From Pseudomonas sp. MPC6 (GTDB taxonomy: Bacteria; Pseudomonadota; Gammaproteobacteria; Pseudomonadales; Pseudomonadaceae), in NCBI RefSeq assembly GCF_006094435.1, contig NZ_CP034783.1, positions 1,515,001 through 1,579,000 on the forward strand: a stretch of 64,000 bases of DNA. Direction: 5' to 3'. The notes under the pieces were generated by a model that was not told the DNA's origin, searched no databases, and worked only from the letters and a program-made list of their open reading frames with translations. Of the stretch, positions 24,972 to 34,541 are shown piece after piece. The position numbers and the translations under genes were made by a program. Position 1 is the first letter of the stretch. Each line of letters begins with the position of its first letter.

Positions 24972-27215
24972 ATGGTACAGGTGAGAGCACACCAGCCGAT
25001 CAACACCGACGGCAGTATCAATCTCGAGGCTTGGCTCGATCACGCGGTCAGTGTCGATCTGGCACTGGATCGCGAAGCCTTGAAGGAAGCGTGCGAGTTC
25101 GCTCGCACCTCTGAACAACAAGCCAATGCGGCGAAAAACCTCTGGTCCGAAGGGACCTCGAGTTTCCGCACCGGTCTTGAGATCGCCGAGATCCTCGCCG
25201 ACCTCAAACTCGATCAGGATTCGTTGGTTGCCGCGGTCTTGTACCGCGGCGTGCGCGAAGGCCAGATCGAACTGCCGGCGGTGAGCCAGCGCTTCGGTCC
25301 GGTGGTCGCCAAACTCATCGACGGTGTATTGCGCATGGCGGCGATCAGCGCCAGCCTCAGCCCCCGTCAATCCCTGGTGCTGGGCACCCAGGGCCAGGTG
25401 GAAAACCTGCGCAAGATGCTGGTGGCCATGGTCGACGACGTACGCGTCGCGCTGATCAAGCTGGCCGAACGCACCTGCGCGATCCGTGCGGTGAAAACCG
25501 CCGACGACGAGAAGCGCAACCGCGTGGCTCGTGAAGTCTTCGACATCTACGCGCCCCTGGCTCACCGTCTCGGTATCGGTCACATCAAGTGGGAGCTGGA
25601 GGACTTGTCCTTCCGTTACCTCGAGCCCGACCAGTACAAGCAGATCGCCAAGCTGCTCCACGAGCGGCGCCTGGATCGCGAGCGGTTCATCGCCGATGTG
25701 ATGAACCAGTTGAAAGTCGAATTGCAGGCCACCGGTGTCGATGCCGATATCAGCGGCCGGGCCAAGCACATCTATTCGATCTGGCGCAAAATGCAGCGCA
25801 AGGGTCTGGAGTTCAGCCAGATCTATGACGTGCGCGCCGTGCGTGTGCTGGTGCCGGAAATGCGCGACTGCTACACCGCACTCGGCATCGTCCACACATT
25901 GTGGCGGCACATCCCGAAGGAATTCGACGACTACATCGCCAACCCCAAGGAGAATGGCTACCGCTCGCTGCACACCGCGGTGATCGGGCCCGAGGGCAAG
26001 GTGCTGGAAGTGCAGATCCGCACCCACGCGATGCACGAAGAGGCGGAGCTGGGCGTCTGCGCGCACTGGCGCTACAAGGGCACCGACGTCAAATCCGGCT
26101 CCAACCACTACGAAGAGAAAATCTCCTGGCTGCGTCAGGTCCTCGAGTGGCATGAAGAGCTGGGCGATATTGGCGGTCTGGCCGACCAGCTACGGGTCGA
26201 TATCGAACCGGACCGGGTCTACATCTTCACCCCGGACGGTCACGCCATCGATTTGCCGAAAGGCGCGACGCCACTGGACTTCGCCTACCGGGTGCACACC
26301 GAGATCGGTCACAACTGTCGCGGCGCGAAGATCAACGGACGGATCGTACCGCTCAACTACAGCCTGCAAACCGGTGAACAGGTCGAAATCATCACCAGCA
26401 AGCACGGCACGCCGAGTCGCGACTGGCTGAACCCGAACCTGGGTTACATCACCACCTCGCGGGCACGGGCGAAGATCGTTCACTGGTTCAAGCTGCAGGC
26501 GCGGGATCAGAACGTCGCCGCCGGTAAAACCTTGCTCGAGCGTGAGCTCAGTCGCCTGGGCCTGCCCGCGGTGGACTTCGACAAGCTGGCCGAGAAGGCC
26601 AACATGAAGACGGCCGAGGACATGTACGCCGCGCTGGGTGCGGGCGACTTGCGCCTGGCGCAACTGGTCAACCTGGCACAGCAGCTGGTGGAGCCGGAAC
26701 GCGGCAACGAACAGCTTGAACTCATCCCGCGCAAGGCCACCGGCTACAAACCGGGCAAGCGCGGCGATATCCAGATCCAGGGCGTCGGCAACCTGATGAC
26801 GCAAATGGCCGGCTGCTGCCAGCCGCTGCCGGGGGATGCGATCGTCGGTTACATCACCGTGGGCCGCGGTGTGAGTATTCACCGTCAGGACTGCGCCTCG
26901 GTCTTGCAATTGGGCGGGCGCGAGCCTGAGCGGATCATCCAGGTCAGCTGGGGGCCGGTGCCGGTGCTCACCTACCCGGTGGACATCATCATCCGGGCCT
27001 ACGACCGGTCCGGCTTGCTGCGTGACGTTTCGCAAGTGCTGCTCAACGAGCGGATCAACGTGCTGGCGGTCAATACCCGCTCGAACAAGGAGGACAACAC
27101 CGCGTTGATGTCCCTGACCATCGAGATTCCGGGGCTGGATGCGCTGGGGCGGTTGCTGGGACGGATTTCCCAGTTGCCGAACATCATCGAAACCCGGCGT
27201 AACCGCACGCCATGA
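24972..27215 (+). CDS. relA: GTP pyrophosphokinase RelA
   Basis: RelA makes (p)ppGpp on stalled ribosomes. The 747-residue protein has a degenerate hydrolase domain (where SpoT has HD residues, this protein has AAVLYRGVREG), so it is the synthetase-only type. Next comes the synthetase domain with EFDDYIANPKENGYRSLHTA (about 318-337), the TGS domain (RVYIFTPDGHAIDLP near 415), the conserved Cys-containing region (QMAGCCQPLPGD) and a C-terminal ACT domain. The start follows GGGAAGG. A tRNA promoter with a GC-rich discriminator, the kind RelA controls, occurs at 49802-49830. Confidence 0.96.
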   Translation: MVQVRAHQPINTDGSINLEAWLDHAVSVDLALDREALKEACEFARTSEQQANAAKNLWSEGTSSFRTGLEIAEILADLKLDQDSLVAAVLYRGVREGQIELPAVSQRFGPVVAKLIDGVLRMAAISASLSPRQSLVLGTQGQVENLRKMLVAMVDDVRVALIKLAERTCAIRAVKTADDEKRNRVAREVFDIYAPLAHRLGIGHIKWELEDLSFRYLEPDQYKQIAKLLHERRLDRERFIADVMNQLKVELQATGVDADISGRAKHIYSIWRKMQRKGLEFSQIYDVRAVRVLVPEMRDCYTALGIVHTLWRHIPKEFDDYIANPKENGYRSLHTAVIGPEGKVLEVQIRTHAMHEEAELGVCAHWRYKGTDVKSGSNHYEEKISWLRQVLEWHEELGDIGGLADQLRVDIEPDRVYIFTPDGHAIDLPKGATPLDFAYRVHTEIGHNCRGAKINGRIVPLNYSLQTGEQVEIITSKHGTPSRDWLNPNLGYITTSRARAKIVHWFKLQARDQNVAAGKTLLERELSRLGLPAVDFDKLAEKANMKTAEDMYAALGAGDLRLAQLVNLAQQLVEPERGNEQLELIPRKATGYKPGKRGDIQIQGVGNLMTQMAGCCQPLPGDAIVGYITVGRGVSIHRQDCASVLQLGGREPERIIQVSWGPVPVLTYPVDIIIRAYDRSGLLRDVSQVLLNERINVLAVNTRSNKEDNTALMSLTIEIPGLDALGRLLGRISQLPNIIETRRNRTP

Positions 27216-27221
27216 CCATCC

Positions 27222-27318
27222 CTCCCTGTAGGGGCCGGCTTGCCGGCGAAGGCGTCCATCCGGCCAGCGCATGGCTTGAGGCCGCCTTCGCCGGCAAGCC
27301 GGCTCCTACAGGGGGTGT
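27222..27318. repeat. Inverted pair of REP elements
   Basis: Facing copies (about 27224-27252 and 27285-27316, core GCCGGCTTGCCGGC and its mirror) lie between relA and mazG, which are on the same strand. They may fold as one long hairpin in the mRNA. Confidence 0.85.
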
Positions 27319-27334
27319 TTGACGGGAATAAGGG

Positions 27335-28168
27335 ATGTACACACTTGAAGATTTGCTGCACCTGATGAACCGCCTGCGCGACCCGCAGTTCGGCTGCCCG
27401 TGGGACATCAAACAAACCTACGCCACCATCGTCCCGCACACCCTTGAGGAAGCCTACGAAGTCGCCGACGCCATCGAGCGCGGTGATTTCGATCACTTGC
27501 AGGGTGAATTGGGGGATCTGTTGTTCCAGGTGGTCTACTACAGCCAACTGGCCCGGGAAGAAGGGCGCTTCGAATTCGCGGGGGTGGTCGACAGCATCAC
27601 CCGCAAGTTGATCCGCCGCCATCCTCATGTGTTCCCCACCGGCGATCTGTACGCGCCGCTGGATGTTCCGCGACTGAGTGAAGAACAGGTCAAGCAGCGC
27701 TGGGAAGAGATCAAGGCTGAAGAGCGGGCGGAGAAATCTTCGGCGCCCGAACAGCTGTCCTTGCTCGACGACGTGCCCGCGGCACTGCCGGCATTGTCCC
27801 GTTCGGCGAAGTTGCAGAAACGCGCAGGGCAGGTCGGTTTCGACTGGCCGGACGCTTTGCCGGTGCTCGACAAAGTGCGCGAAGAGCTCGATGAAGTGCT
27901 GGAAGCCATGGCCGACAATGACTCGGCAGCGATTGCCGATGAGGTCGGTGATCTACTGTTTTCCGTGGTCAATCTGGCGCGTCATCTCAAGGTCGACCCG
28001 GAAACTGCCTTGCGAGGTGCCAACAGCAAATTCGAAAGACGCTTCCGATTTATCGAACAGGCATTGCGCGACACCCACCGTCCCATGGAAGATTGCACCC
28101 TCGAAGAGTTGGACGCCTTGTGGGGCGAAGCCAAACGTCAGGAAAAGAATATGCCCAGCTGCGGTTGA
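27335..28168 (+). CDS. mazG: Nucleoside triphosphate pyrophosphohydrolase MazG
   Basis: MazG hydrolyses NTPs to NMP and pyrophosphate and can lower (p)ppGpp indirectly. The 277-residue protein has two MazG domains: the first with EEAYEVADAIE and GELGDLLFQVV (about 33-70), the second with REELDEVLEAMA and DEVGDLLFSVVN (about 185-215), each with the EExxE and ExxD metal-binding pattern. The sequence C-P-W-D is retained at the N-terminus. The gene follows relA as in many gammaproteobacteria. GGGA lies just upstream of the ATG. Confidence 0.95.
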   Translation: MYTLEDLLHLMNRLRDPQFGCPWDIKQTYATIVPHTLEEAYEVADAIERGDFDHLQGELGDLLFQVVYYSQLAREEGRFEFAGVVDSITRKLIRRHPHVFPTGDLYAPLDVPRLSEEQVKQRWEEIKAEERAEKSSAPEQLSLLDDVPAALPALSRSAKLQKRAGQVGFDWPDALPVLDKVREELDEVLEAMADNDSAAIADEVGDLLFSVVNLARHLKVDPETALRGANSKFERRFRFIEQALRDTHRPMEDCTLEELDALWGEAKRQEKNMPSCG

Positions 28169-28196
28169 GCAGTTGCCTAAGTGAGAAATAAGCACC

Positions 28197-28739
28197 ATGA
28201 GCATTTCCCTTCGCGACCAGTTGCTCAAAGCAGGGCTGGTCAATCAGAAGCAGGCCAAGCAGGTCGGCAAAGAAAAACAGAAGCAGCAACGCCTGGTCCA
28301 CAAAGGCCAGATCGAACTGGATGACTCGCAGCAGCGGGCAGCTCAGGAAGCCATGGCCGAGAAGGTCAAGCGCGACCAGGAGCTGAACCGTCAGCAACAG
28401 GAGAAGGCCGAGGCCAAAGCCCGCGCCGCCCAGGTCAAACAATTGATCGAAGTCTCGCGTCTGCCGAAGCTGACCACCGAGGATTACTACAACTTCGTTG
28501 ACGACAAGAAGGTCAAGCGTCTCTCCGTCAATACGCTGATGCGCAACAAGCTCAGCAACGGTTCGCTGGCGATCGTGCACCATGCCGGCGGCTACGAAGT
28601 GATCCCGCGCGAGGCGGCCCTGAAGATTCAGGAGCGCGATCCGCAACGTATCGTGCAGTTGAATGTGCAGACCGCAGAAGCGGCCGCCGAGGACGATCCG
28701 TACGCGGCCTTCCAGATCCCGGACGATCTGATGTGGTAA
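28197..28739 (+). CDS. DUF2058 family protein (YaiL-like)
   Basis: The 180-residue soluble protein belongs to DUF2058. The first 90 residues are highly charged and Lys/Gln/Glu-rich, probably helical or coiled coil (QAKQVGKEKQKQQRLVHKGQ; QELNRQQQEKAEAKARAAQ). The C-terminal half is a compact domain (YYNFVDDKKVKRLSVN; HHAGGYEVIPREAA). The function is unknown; the charged N-terminus suggests nucleic-acid or ribosome contact. It lies 28 bp after mazG on the same strand, likely in the same transcript. Confidence 0.88.
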   Translation: MSISLRDQLLKAGLVNQKQAKQVGKEKQKQQRLVHKGQIELDDSQQRAAQEAMAEKVKRDQELNRQQQEKAEAKARAAQVKQLIEVSRLPKLTTEDYYNFVDDKKVKRLSVNTLMRNKLSNGSLAIVHHAGGYEVIPREAALKIQERDPQRIVQLNVQTAEAAAEDDPYAAFQIPDDLMW

Positions 28740-28787
28740 GGCGTCAAAGGCTGTAACAACGACAAACTCCGCTGATGCGGTAATGCC

Positions 28788-28892
28788 GTTCTGTAGGAGC
28801 AAGCTTGCTCGCGATGGACGATAACGATAACGCGTGTTTACTGATTAAACGCGGCGCTCTTGAGACCTTCGCGAGCAAGCTCGCTCCTACAA
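28788..28892. repeat. Inverted pair of REP elements
   Basis: Facing copies at about 28791-28818 (GAGCAAGCTTGCTCGCGA) and 28866-28891 (CGCGAGCAAGCTCGCTCC) lie between convergent genes. Their stems carry the GCAAGCTTGC / GCAAGCTCGC core, a third stem variant in this window. Confidence 0.85.
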
Positions 28893-28896
28893 ATGC

Positions 28897-29085
28897 TTAT
28901 GCGGATAGCCGTTCGCGTTGCTGCTCCAGTATTTCGAGTTCTGCCTTGTAATTATGGGCGTCAGTCTCGGAATGAAACATCCCCACCAGCATGTCTTGTT
29001 GATGTACATCCCAGATCCGGATACCGGCGGCTACGCCTTCATGGGATTTATGTGAATCGTCGCGTTCAGTTACTTTTACAGTCAT
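28897..29085 (-). CDS. Small conserved hypothetical protein (62 aa)
   Basis: A 62-residue protein with a real-looking composition: a beta-rich first half (AAGIRIWDVHQQDMLVGMF) and a helical end (TDAHNYKAELEILEQQRERL). I do not know a named family. It has its own start, with TAGCAGATG-like sequence upstream but no strong ribosome site. It faces the DUF2058 gene across a REP pair. The lack of a signal peptide or membrane segment suggests a cytoplasmic protein. Confidence 0.6.
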   Translation of the reverse strand: MTVKVTERDDSHKSHEGVAAGIRIWDVHQQDMLVGMFHSETDAHNYKAELEILEQQRERLSA

Positions 29086-29308
29086 CTGCTAGCTCCAATC
29101 TCTGTTATCTGCAGCAAGGCGTGTGCAGGCCTTTGTTATATATTTTGGTAGCTTGCTAAGTAAACGACTAAGTCCGGCAACTGATTTTTGCAGAATCGGC
29201 AAAAGTCCTGCAGCCCGCCAAACACGCGGCATTTGGTCGCAGGGCGTTAAGTTTCATGACAAAAGCTTCATGTTCGCGACGACAAAACGGCGAATTGAAA
29301 CCGGTACC
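29086..29308. other. Gap without a recognised gene
   Basis: About 220 bases between the small protein gene and a REP pair, more AT-rich than its surroundings, with a run TTATATATTTTGG and no convincing frame. It presumably holds the promoter of the 62-residue protein gene on the minus strand. I see no RNA gene. Confidence 0.4.
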
Positions 29309-29377
29309 TGTAGGCGCCAGGCTTGCCGGCGAAGGCGTCTTTGGGTACGCCTTCGCCGGCAAGCCTGGCTCCTACAA
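29308..29377. repeat. Inverted pair of REP elements
   Basis: Facing arms GCCAGGCTTGCCGGCGAAGGCG (about 29318-29339) and its mirror CGCCTTCGCCGGCAAGCCTGGC (29348-29369) form an almost perfect 22-bp stem. The paired A-to-G change in both arms shows compensation. Confidence 0.85.
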
Positions 29378-29403
29378 AAGCAAATGCAAAATCAAAGGCA
29401 CAT

Positions 29404-29434
29404 AAAAACGCCCCGAACCAGTCGGGGCGTTTTT
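29404..29434 (-). terminator. Terminator after fabB
   Basis: AAAAACGCCCCGA, loop ACCAG, TCGGGGCGTTTTT is a perfect stem with A and T runs on both sides, so it works on either strand. It lies 26 bp after the fabB stop. Confidence 0.92.
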
Positions 29435-29459
29435 ATGTGCAGCAGAGCGGCGGGGGGTA

Positions 29460-30680
29460 TTACTTACCCGACCAGCGCTTCAGTACCAGCGTGGCATTGG
29501 TGCCACCGAAACCGAAGCTGTTGCTCATCACGGTGTTGATGGTGGCGTCTTCGCGAGTCTTGGTCAGGATCGGCATGTCAGCCACTTCCGGGTCCAGTTC
29601 GTCGATGTTGGCCGAACCGGCCATGAAGTTGCCTTCCATCATCAGCATGCAGTAGATCGCTTCGTGAACGCCGGCGGCGCCCAGGGAGTGACCCGACAGG
29701 CTCTTGGTGGAGCTGATGGCCGGAGCCTTGTCGCCGAACACTTCACGCACACCCTTCATCTCCATGACATCACCGACCGGAGTCGAGGTGCCGTGGGTGT
29801 TCAGGTAGTCGATTGGAGCGTCAACGGTGGACATGGCCATCTGCATGCAGCGGATGGCGCCTTCGCCGCTTGGAGCGACCATGTCGTAGCCGTCGGAGGT
29901 CGCACCGTAGCCAACGATTTCGGCGTAGATCTTCGCGCCGCGAGCCAGAGCGTGTTCCAGCTCTTCGACCACGACCATGCCGCCACCGCCGGCGATGACG
30001 AAACCGTCACGCTTGTTGTCGTAGGCGCGGGAAGCTTTTTCCGGAGTTTCGTTGTACTGGCTGGACAGGGCGCCCATGGCGTCGAACAGGAACGATTGGC
30101 TCCAGTGTTCCTCTTCACCGCCGCCGGCGAATACGATGTCCTGCTTGCCCATCTGGATCTGTTCCATGGCCGTACCGATGCAGTGAGCACTGGTGGCACA
30201 GGCAGAAGCGATGGAGTAGTTCAGGCCCTTGATCTTGAACGGCGTGGCCAGGCAGGCGGAAACGGTGCTGCTCATGGTCCGCGTGACGCGGTAAGGGCCG
30301 ACGCGCTTGACGCCTTTCTCGCGCAGGATGTCCAGCGCTTCCATCTGGTTCAGCGTGGAGGCACCACCGGAACCGGCGATCAGGCCGGTACGCGGGTTCG
30401 AGACTTGCTCGTCGCTCAGACCGGAGTCGGCGATTGCGTCTTTCATGGCCAGGTAGGCGTATGCCGCCGCGTGGCCGACGAAGCGAAAGATCTTGCGGTC
30501 AATCAGCTCTTCGAGGGGAAGGTCAATGGAGCCGGAAACCTGGCTACGCAGACCCATTTCAGCATATTCCGGGTTGAACCGGATGCCAGGGCGGCTTGCA
30601 CGCAGGTTAGCGGAGACGGTCTCTTTGTCATTGCCCAGGCACGAAACGATGCCCAGACCAGTGATAACGACGCGGCGCAT
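29460..30680 (-). CDS. fabB: 3-oxoacyl-ACP synthase I FabB
   Basis: FabB elongates unsaturated acyl chains in type II fatty-acid synthesis. The 406-residue enzyme has the thiolase-fold triad Cys161 (ASACATSAH), His296 (NTHGTST) and His331 ([10 protein letters not shown]). It is co-transcribed with fabA: only 11 bp separate them. Together they form the anaerobic-type pathway for unsaturated fatty acids in Pseudomonas. A terminator ends the operon. Confidence 0.96.
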   Translation of the reverse strand: MRRVVITGLGIVSCLGNDKETVSANLRASRPGIRFNPEYAEMGLRSQVSGSIDLPLEELIDRKIFRFVGHAAAYAYLAMKDAIADSGLSDEQVSNPRTGLIAGSGGASTLNQMEALDILREKGVKRVGPYRVTRTMSSTVSACLATPFKIKGLNYSIASACATSAHCIGTAMEQIQMGKQDIVFAGGGEEEHWSQSFLFDAMGALSSQYNETPEKASRAYDNKRDGFVIAGGGGMVVVEELEHALARGAKIYAEIVGYGATSDGYDMVAPSGEGAIRCMQMAMSTVDAPIDYLNTHGTSTPVGDVMEMKGVREVFGDKAPAISSTKSLSGHSLGAAGVHEAIYCMLMMEGNFMAGSANIDELDPEVADMPILTKTREDATINTVMSNSFGFGGTNATLVLKRWSGK

Positions 30681-30691
30681 GCGGATAACCC

Positions 30692-31207
30692 TTAGAAGTT
30701 GTCAGTGGAGGTGAAAACGCCGACCCGAAGGCCTTCGGCGGTATAGATCTCGCGACCGTCGACAGTCACCGAACCATCGGCGATGGCCAGGTTCAGCTTG
30801 CCTTTGAGGACGCGCTTGATATGAATGTTATAGGTTACTTTCTTCGCGGTCGGCAGAACCTGACCAAAGAACTTCACTTCGCCCGAACCCAGAGCGCGGC
30901 CGCGGCCCGGCAGACCTTGCCAGCCCAGGAAGAAACCGACCAATTGCCACATGGCGTCGAGGCCCAGGCAGCCTGGCATCACGGGGTCGCCTTCGAAGTG
31001 ACAGGCGAAAAACCACAGATCCGGAGTGATATCCAGCTCGGCGACCAATTCACCTTTGCCGTACTTGCCGCCTTCTTCGCTGATCAGGGTGATGCGATCG
31101 ACCATCAGCATGTTCGGGGCGGGCAGTTGCGCGTTACCTGGGCCGAACAGCTCACCGCGACTGCAGCGCAGCAGGTCTTCCCGGGTAAAGGCGTTTTGTT
31201 TGGTCAT
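30692..31207 (-). CDS. fabA: 3-hydroxydecanoyl-ACP dehydratase/isomerase FabA
   Basis: FabA dehydrates 3-hydroxydecanoyl-ACP and isomerises the product to cis-3-decenoyl-ACP, the branch point for unsaturated fatty acids. The 171-residue protein has catalytic His70 ([12 protein letters not shown]) and Asp84 (CLGLDAMWQ), as in E. coli FabA. GGAG lies before the ATG. A TetR-type operator candidate is found about 135 bp upstream. Confidence 0.97.
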   Translation of the reverse strand: MTKQNAFTREDLLRCSRGELFGPGNAQLPAPNMLMVDRITLISEEGGKYGKGELVAELDITPDLWFFACHFEGDPVMPGCLGLDAMWQLVGFFLGWQGLPGRGRALGSGEVKFFGQVLPTAKKVTYNIHIKRVLKGKLNLAIADGSVTVDGREIYTAEGLRVGVFTSTDNF

Positions 31208-31338
31208 GCGAGCTCCTCAATAGTCCCGTGCGGCAGGTGGGGCAAATCTTCCCGGCCGGTCGAAGCATTCATGCCTCGAGCCAGCAGCCTACTCATAGAC
31301 TATTGCGTTGTGGTGAAAGTCACAGCACCAAGGACACG

Positions 31339-31356
31339 AATGTACACTTGTGCACT
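31339..31356 (-). promoter_or_regulatory. FabR/DesT-like operator upstream of fabA
   Basis: Read on the minus strand, AGTGCACAAGTGTACATT is an imperfect palindrome (AGTGCAC / GTGTACA). It resembles operators of FabR (AGCGTACA-type) and DesT (AGTGAAC-type), TetR regulators that tune fabA and fabB to the ratio of unsaturated to saturated acyl-CoA. A TTGAAT about 20 bp upstream could be a -35. Confidence 0.5.
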
Positions 31357-31454
31357 GAAATTATTATTCAAGCCCCTTTTCGGGCCTGTTCGGGTGCCTA
31401 AGACTGCCGCACTTTCGCCTTTCACGCCAGTCGCAGATAGCCGAAAGGCCTGCA

Positions 31455-33356
31455 CTACTGCACCCATCGCTGCAGAATCTGCTGCAGATCAGTACGTTTG
31501 AAGGGCTTGGCCAGGTAATCGTTCATTCCCGCCGATAAACAGGCTTCCCGGTCGCCCTGCAAGGCATTGGCGGTCAGGGCTATGATGGGCAAGCCCGCGC
31601 AGCCGGGCAATTGGCGAATCTGTCGGGTCGCCTCATAGCCATCGATAATCGGCAATCGACAATCCATCAGGATCGCTTCGAAAATCAGACTCTCGGCGCT
31701 GCGCACCGCTTGCGCGCCATCGGTCGCGACGCTGACAGTAAAGCCCAGGCTGCGCAACATCGCCTCGATGACGGTCTGGTTGACCGGATTGTCCTCCACC
31801 AGCAGCACATTGCGTCCCTCGCCATCACCGGAGCCCGTTGGCGTGCGTGGCGTCAGTATCGGCAGCGTCTGTTTATAGAGGGCCAGCGGGATTTCCAGGG
31901 TGAACACCGAACCGCGACCTTCTTCGCTATGGGCACGCAAGGTGCCGCCCATCCGCTCAGCCAGGGTGCGGGCGATGGGGAGGCCCAGTCCGGTGCCGCC
32001 ATAGCGCCTTGAAATGGAACTGTCGGCCTGCTGGAAGGCATTGAACATCGATTCCAGGTGTTGGCTGGAAATACCGATCCCGCTGTCTCGTACCGTGCAG
32101 GTAAACCAGAGGAGTTCGTGATCCAGCGATTGCCATTGCGGCTCGATGGTGATGCGACCTTGCTCGGTGAACTTCAGTGCATTGCCGACCAGGTTGACCA
32201 GGATCTGCCGGATCCGCGTCGGGTCGCCCTGCACCTGCAGCGCGCACATGTTATCGGGCGTCAACAGCGCCAGATCCAGCCCGCGTTGCGCTGCGCTGTG
32301 GGAAAACGCCTGGGCGCAACTGCCGATCAGGTCCGCGAGGTTGAACGGAATGTGTTCCAGCTCCAGTTCCGAGCGCTCGATGCGCGAGAAATCGAGAATG
32401 TCGTTGATGACCTTGAGCAGGTGTTCGGTGGACTCCGAAGCCAGCGCCGCGTATTCGAGCTGTTCCTCGGTCATCTCGGTGGTTTCCAGCAGTTGCAGCA
32501 TGCCCAGTACGCCATTCATCGGGGTGCGCAGTTCATGGCTCATCATCGCGAGGAAATCGGATTTGGCGTTGTTGGCCTTTTCCGCCTCTTCGCGAGTCTG
32601 GATCAACTGCGCCATCGCCTGGTGCTGTTCGCGGCTGGCTTGTTCGAGTCCGCTGGCAAGGTTGTTGATGTGCTGCGACAGCGCCCCGAGTTCGGTGTCG
32701 TCGACGATGGGCAGCGGGGTGTTGTAGTCGCCGTCCTGAATCGCCTTGACCGCAGTGCCGATGTCGCGGATCGGCTGCGACAGGCTCCCGGCCAGGCGCC
32801 GGGCGATCAGAAAGGTAAACAGCAGGGCGAACAACGCAAGAATCCCGGCCTTGAACAGGATCTCCTGCTGGCGCTGGCTGAAGGCATCGTTGGACAGGCC
32901 GACAATGACCCGCCCCAGATAATCCTCGGCAGAGGCGGTGCCGGCGACTTTGCTGCCCTGGAAAAAATCATTGTGCAACGGGATGCGTTGCAGCCGCACC
33001 GGTGCCTGGAAGACTTCGACCTGATGCGAGCGGGTGTGGGTTTCCGACGGTTGTTCGACGTACACCAGAATCCGGTCGGCGCTGTCCTGAACCTCCAGGA
33101 ATCGCACATTGGGCGTGGCCAGCGTGGCCTTGAGCAAACTGTCGAGCACCTCGTTGTTGCCCGAAATCACCCCGTATTCGGTGGCCGGCGCCAGTTGGTT
33201 GGCAATCAACTGACCGGTGTGGTTGAGTTCCTGGCGCAGGTCCTGGATTCGCACGAAGGTGAAGAAGCTGATCAACAGCAAGGTCAGCAACAGGGCAGGG
33301 CCGAGGCTGATGATTTGCGTGCGGGTGTTGATGTCCCAGCGACGATGGAAAGTCAT
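31455..33356 (-). CDS. Hybrid sensor histidine kinase (PA1611-like)
   Basis: The 633-residue kinase has membrane segments at about 16-36 and 168-188, a periplasmic domain between, HAMP (about 188-240), HisKA with His274 ([12 protein letters not shown]), HATPase_c ([27 protein letters not shown]) and a C-terminal receiver with Asp565 ([12 protein letters not shown]). There is no Hpt domain, so it needs a separate phosphotransfer protein. A kinase of this type next to fabA in P. aeruginosa (PA1611) works in the GacS/RetS network. The ATG overlaps the stop of the upstream substrate-binding gene, so the two are coupled. Confidence 0.88.
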   Translation of the reverse strand: MTFHRRWDINTRTQIISLGPALLLTLLLISFFTFVRIQDLRQELNHTGQLIANQLAPATEYGVISGNNEVLDSLLKATLATPNVRFLEVQDSADRILVYVEQPSETHTRSHQVEVFQAPVRLQRIPLHNDFFQGSKVAGTASAEDYLGRVIVGLSNDAFSQRQQEILFKAGILALFALLFTFLIARRLAGSLSQPIRDIGTAVKAIQDGDYNTPLPIVDDTELGALSQHINNLASGLEQASREQHQAMAQLIQTREEAEKANNAKSDFLAMMSHELRTPMNGVLGMLQLLETTEMTEEQLEYAALASESTEHLLKVINDILDFSRIERSELELEHIPFNLADLIGSCAQAFSHSAAQRGLDLALLTPDNMCALQVQGDPTRIRQILVNLVGNALKFTEQGRITIEPQWQSLDHELLWFTCTVRDSGIGISSQHLESMFNAFQQADSSISRRYGGTGLGLPIARTLAERMGGTLRAHSEEGRGSVFTLEIPLALYKQTLPILTPRTPTGSGDGEGRNVLLVEDNPVNQTVIEAMLRSLGFTVSVATDGAQAVRSAESLIFEAILMDCRLPIIDGYEATRQIRQLPGCAGLPIIALTANALQGDREACLSAGMNDYLAKPFKRTDLQQILQRWVQ

Positions 33357-34345
33357 GGGTGGCTTTCTCCTGCGCCCAACTGTGCGGCCACAGAGGCTTG
33401 ATCGATCTGTTCAATACCCAAGGAACGAGCCACTTGTGGATTGCTCAAGACCTGGAAGCGCTGCGGGTAGTGCGCGCGCGGCCAGTTGGCCGGTGGCTGG
33501 TCGAGCAATGTGTCCAGAATCGCCAGCCAGTCGCCTTGATCGCTGTAGGTACTGGCCAGGCTCCCGGCCTTGACGAAACCGGCATTGGGGCCGATCAGCG
33601 CCCGTTGCCGTGAGTAGCTGCTGAGCAACAGGTTTTTCGCGGTTTTCGGGTTGAACAGATCGGGATCGTCGAGCCCCAGCAGCACGTCGCTGTTGTTCAG
33701 CAACGACTGCAGCGGGCCGCTGTCGCTGGTGTTGTCCCAGCGCGCGGTGACGATTTGCAGGCCGAGCGGCAAGGCGGCCTGGCGCAGTTCGTTCAACAGA
33801 AACTCACTGTGACTGTCGTAGAGCACGCCGATTCGTCGGGCCTGGGGCAGAAGAATACCGGTCAGGCGCAACTGCCGAGCCAGCGGCGGATCGCTCCACA
33901 GCAGGCTCAAGTGTGGGGGCTGGTTGGCACCCAGCCGTTGGCGCGCTTGCAGGCGACTGATGCGCAATACCAATGTCGCCGGGCCTTGGGCATCTTGCAG
34001 GCGCCAGTCGAGGCTCGGCAGGTCAAGCAGGATCAAACGGGTAGTGGCAGGCAGTTTGCCCGGTGCCGGCAGAGCGGGCAGTGGCTGGAAGCGCACGCTG
34101 TCGGCAGGGCGCAGCTCACTCAGGGCCTGCGTGAAGGATTGCATGCCGGGGCTGTCTTCGGCAGCGGTCAACAAAATGTCGGCGGCCCGTGTCGGCAGGC
34201 TGCACAGCAGGCCGCTAACCACCAGGCACAGCCCGGCCAGCAGGTGGCCAAGGGTTGGCGTCTTTCGCGACCAACGGCGCATCGCCGGGCTGAAAATCGG
34301 CGCCAGAGCGAGCGGCGAGCGGGGCGATGCAGAGCCAAACGACAC
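33353..34345 (-). CDS. ABC-type substrate-binding-like periplasmic protein coupled to the kinase
   Basis: The 330-residue protein begins with a cytoplasmic-type leader of about 20 residues, then [18 protein letters not shown] and a hydrophobic core ending at TRAAD, a likely signal peptide or anchor. The mature part resembles the ABC_sub_bind family ([39 protein letters not shown]). No permease or ATPase is nearby. Its stop overlaps the start of the hybrid kinase, so it may sense a ligand for that kinase. GTG at 34345 has AAGGA before it; ATG at 34282 would give a more typical signal peptide. Confidence 0.72.
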   Translation of the reverse strand: MSFGSASPRSPLALAPIFSPAMRRWSRKTPTLGHLLAGLCLVVSGLLCSLPTRAADILLTAAEDSPGMQSFTQALSELRPADSVRFQPLPALPAPGKLPATTRLILLDLPSLDWRLQDAQGPATLVLRISRLQARQRLGANQPPHLSLLWSDPPLARQLRLTGILLPQARRIGVLYDSHSEFLLNELRQAALPLGLQIVTARWDNTSDSGPLQSLLNNSDVLLGLDDPDLFNPKTAKNLLLSSYSRQRALIGPNAGFVKAGSLASTYSDQGDWLAILDTLLDQPPANWPRAHYPQRFQVLSNPQVARSLGIEQIDQASVAAQLGAGESHP

Positions 34346-34498
34346 GACACATCCTTGGTAGCGAACAATTGGCGCGCATGTTAACCGAGCTGGTCGACTT
34401 TTCCAGTCACGATGAGCGCATTTTCCGCGGATTTATTGCTCTTCTTCGTACAAGTGCCGGTAATTGATCCAGGGGCTGGCCGCCACTGGGCTGCTCCG

Positions 34499-34504
34499 TA
34501 TAAT
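34499..34504 (+). promoter_or_regulatory. Possible -10 element of gpsA
   Basis: A perfect TATAAT lies 38 bp before the gpsA ATG. No good -35 was found at 16-18 bp upstream of it, so the promoter is only partly supported. Confidence 0.45.
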
Positions 34505-34541
34505 GCCGACATCGCCACTGGTATGGATTAACGGATTGCAT

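Noticed and set aside
24924..26153. Long minus-strand frame opposite relA
   Set aside because: Antisense shadow; no motifs, and relA covers the whole stretch.
29168..29362. Short minus-strand frame before the fabB terminator
   Set aside because: Its first residues are translated REP sequence and the rest has no coding character.
31208..31454. Possible small RNA between fabA and the hybrid kinase
   Set aside because: Apart from the operator-like palindrome, I saw no promoter-terminator pair that would mark a separate RNA.
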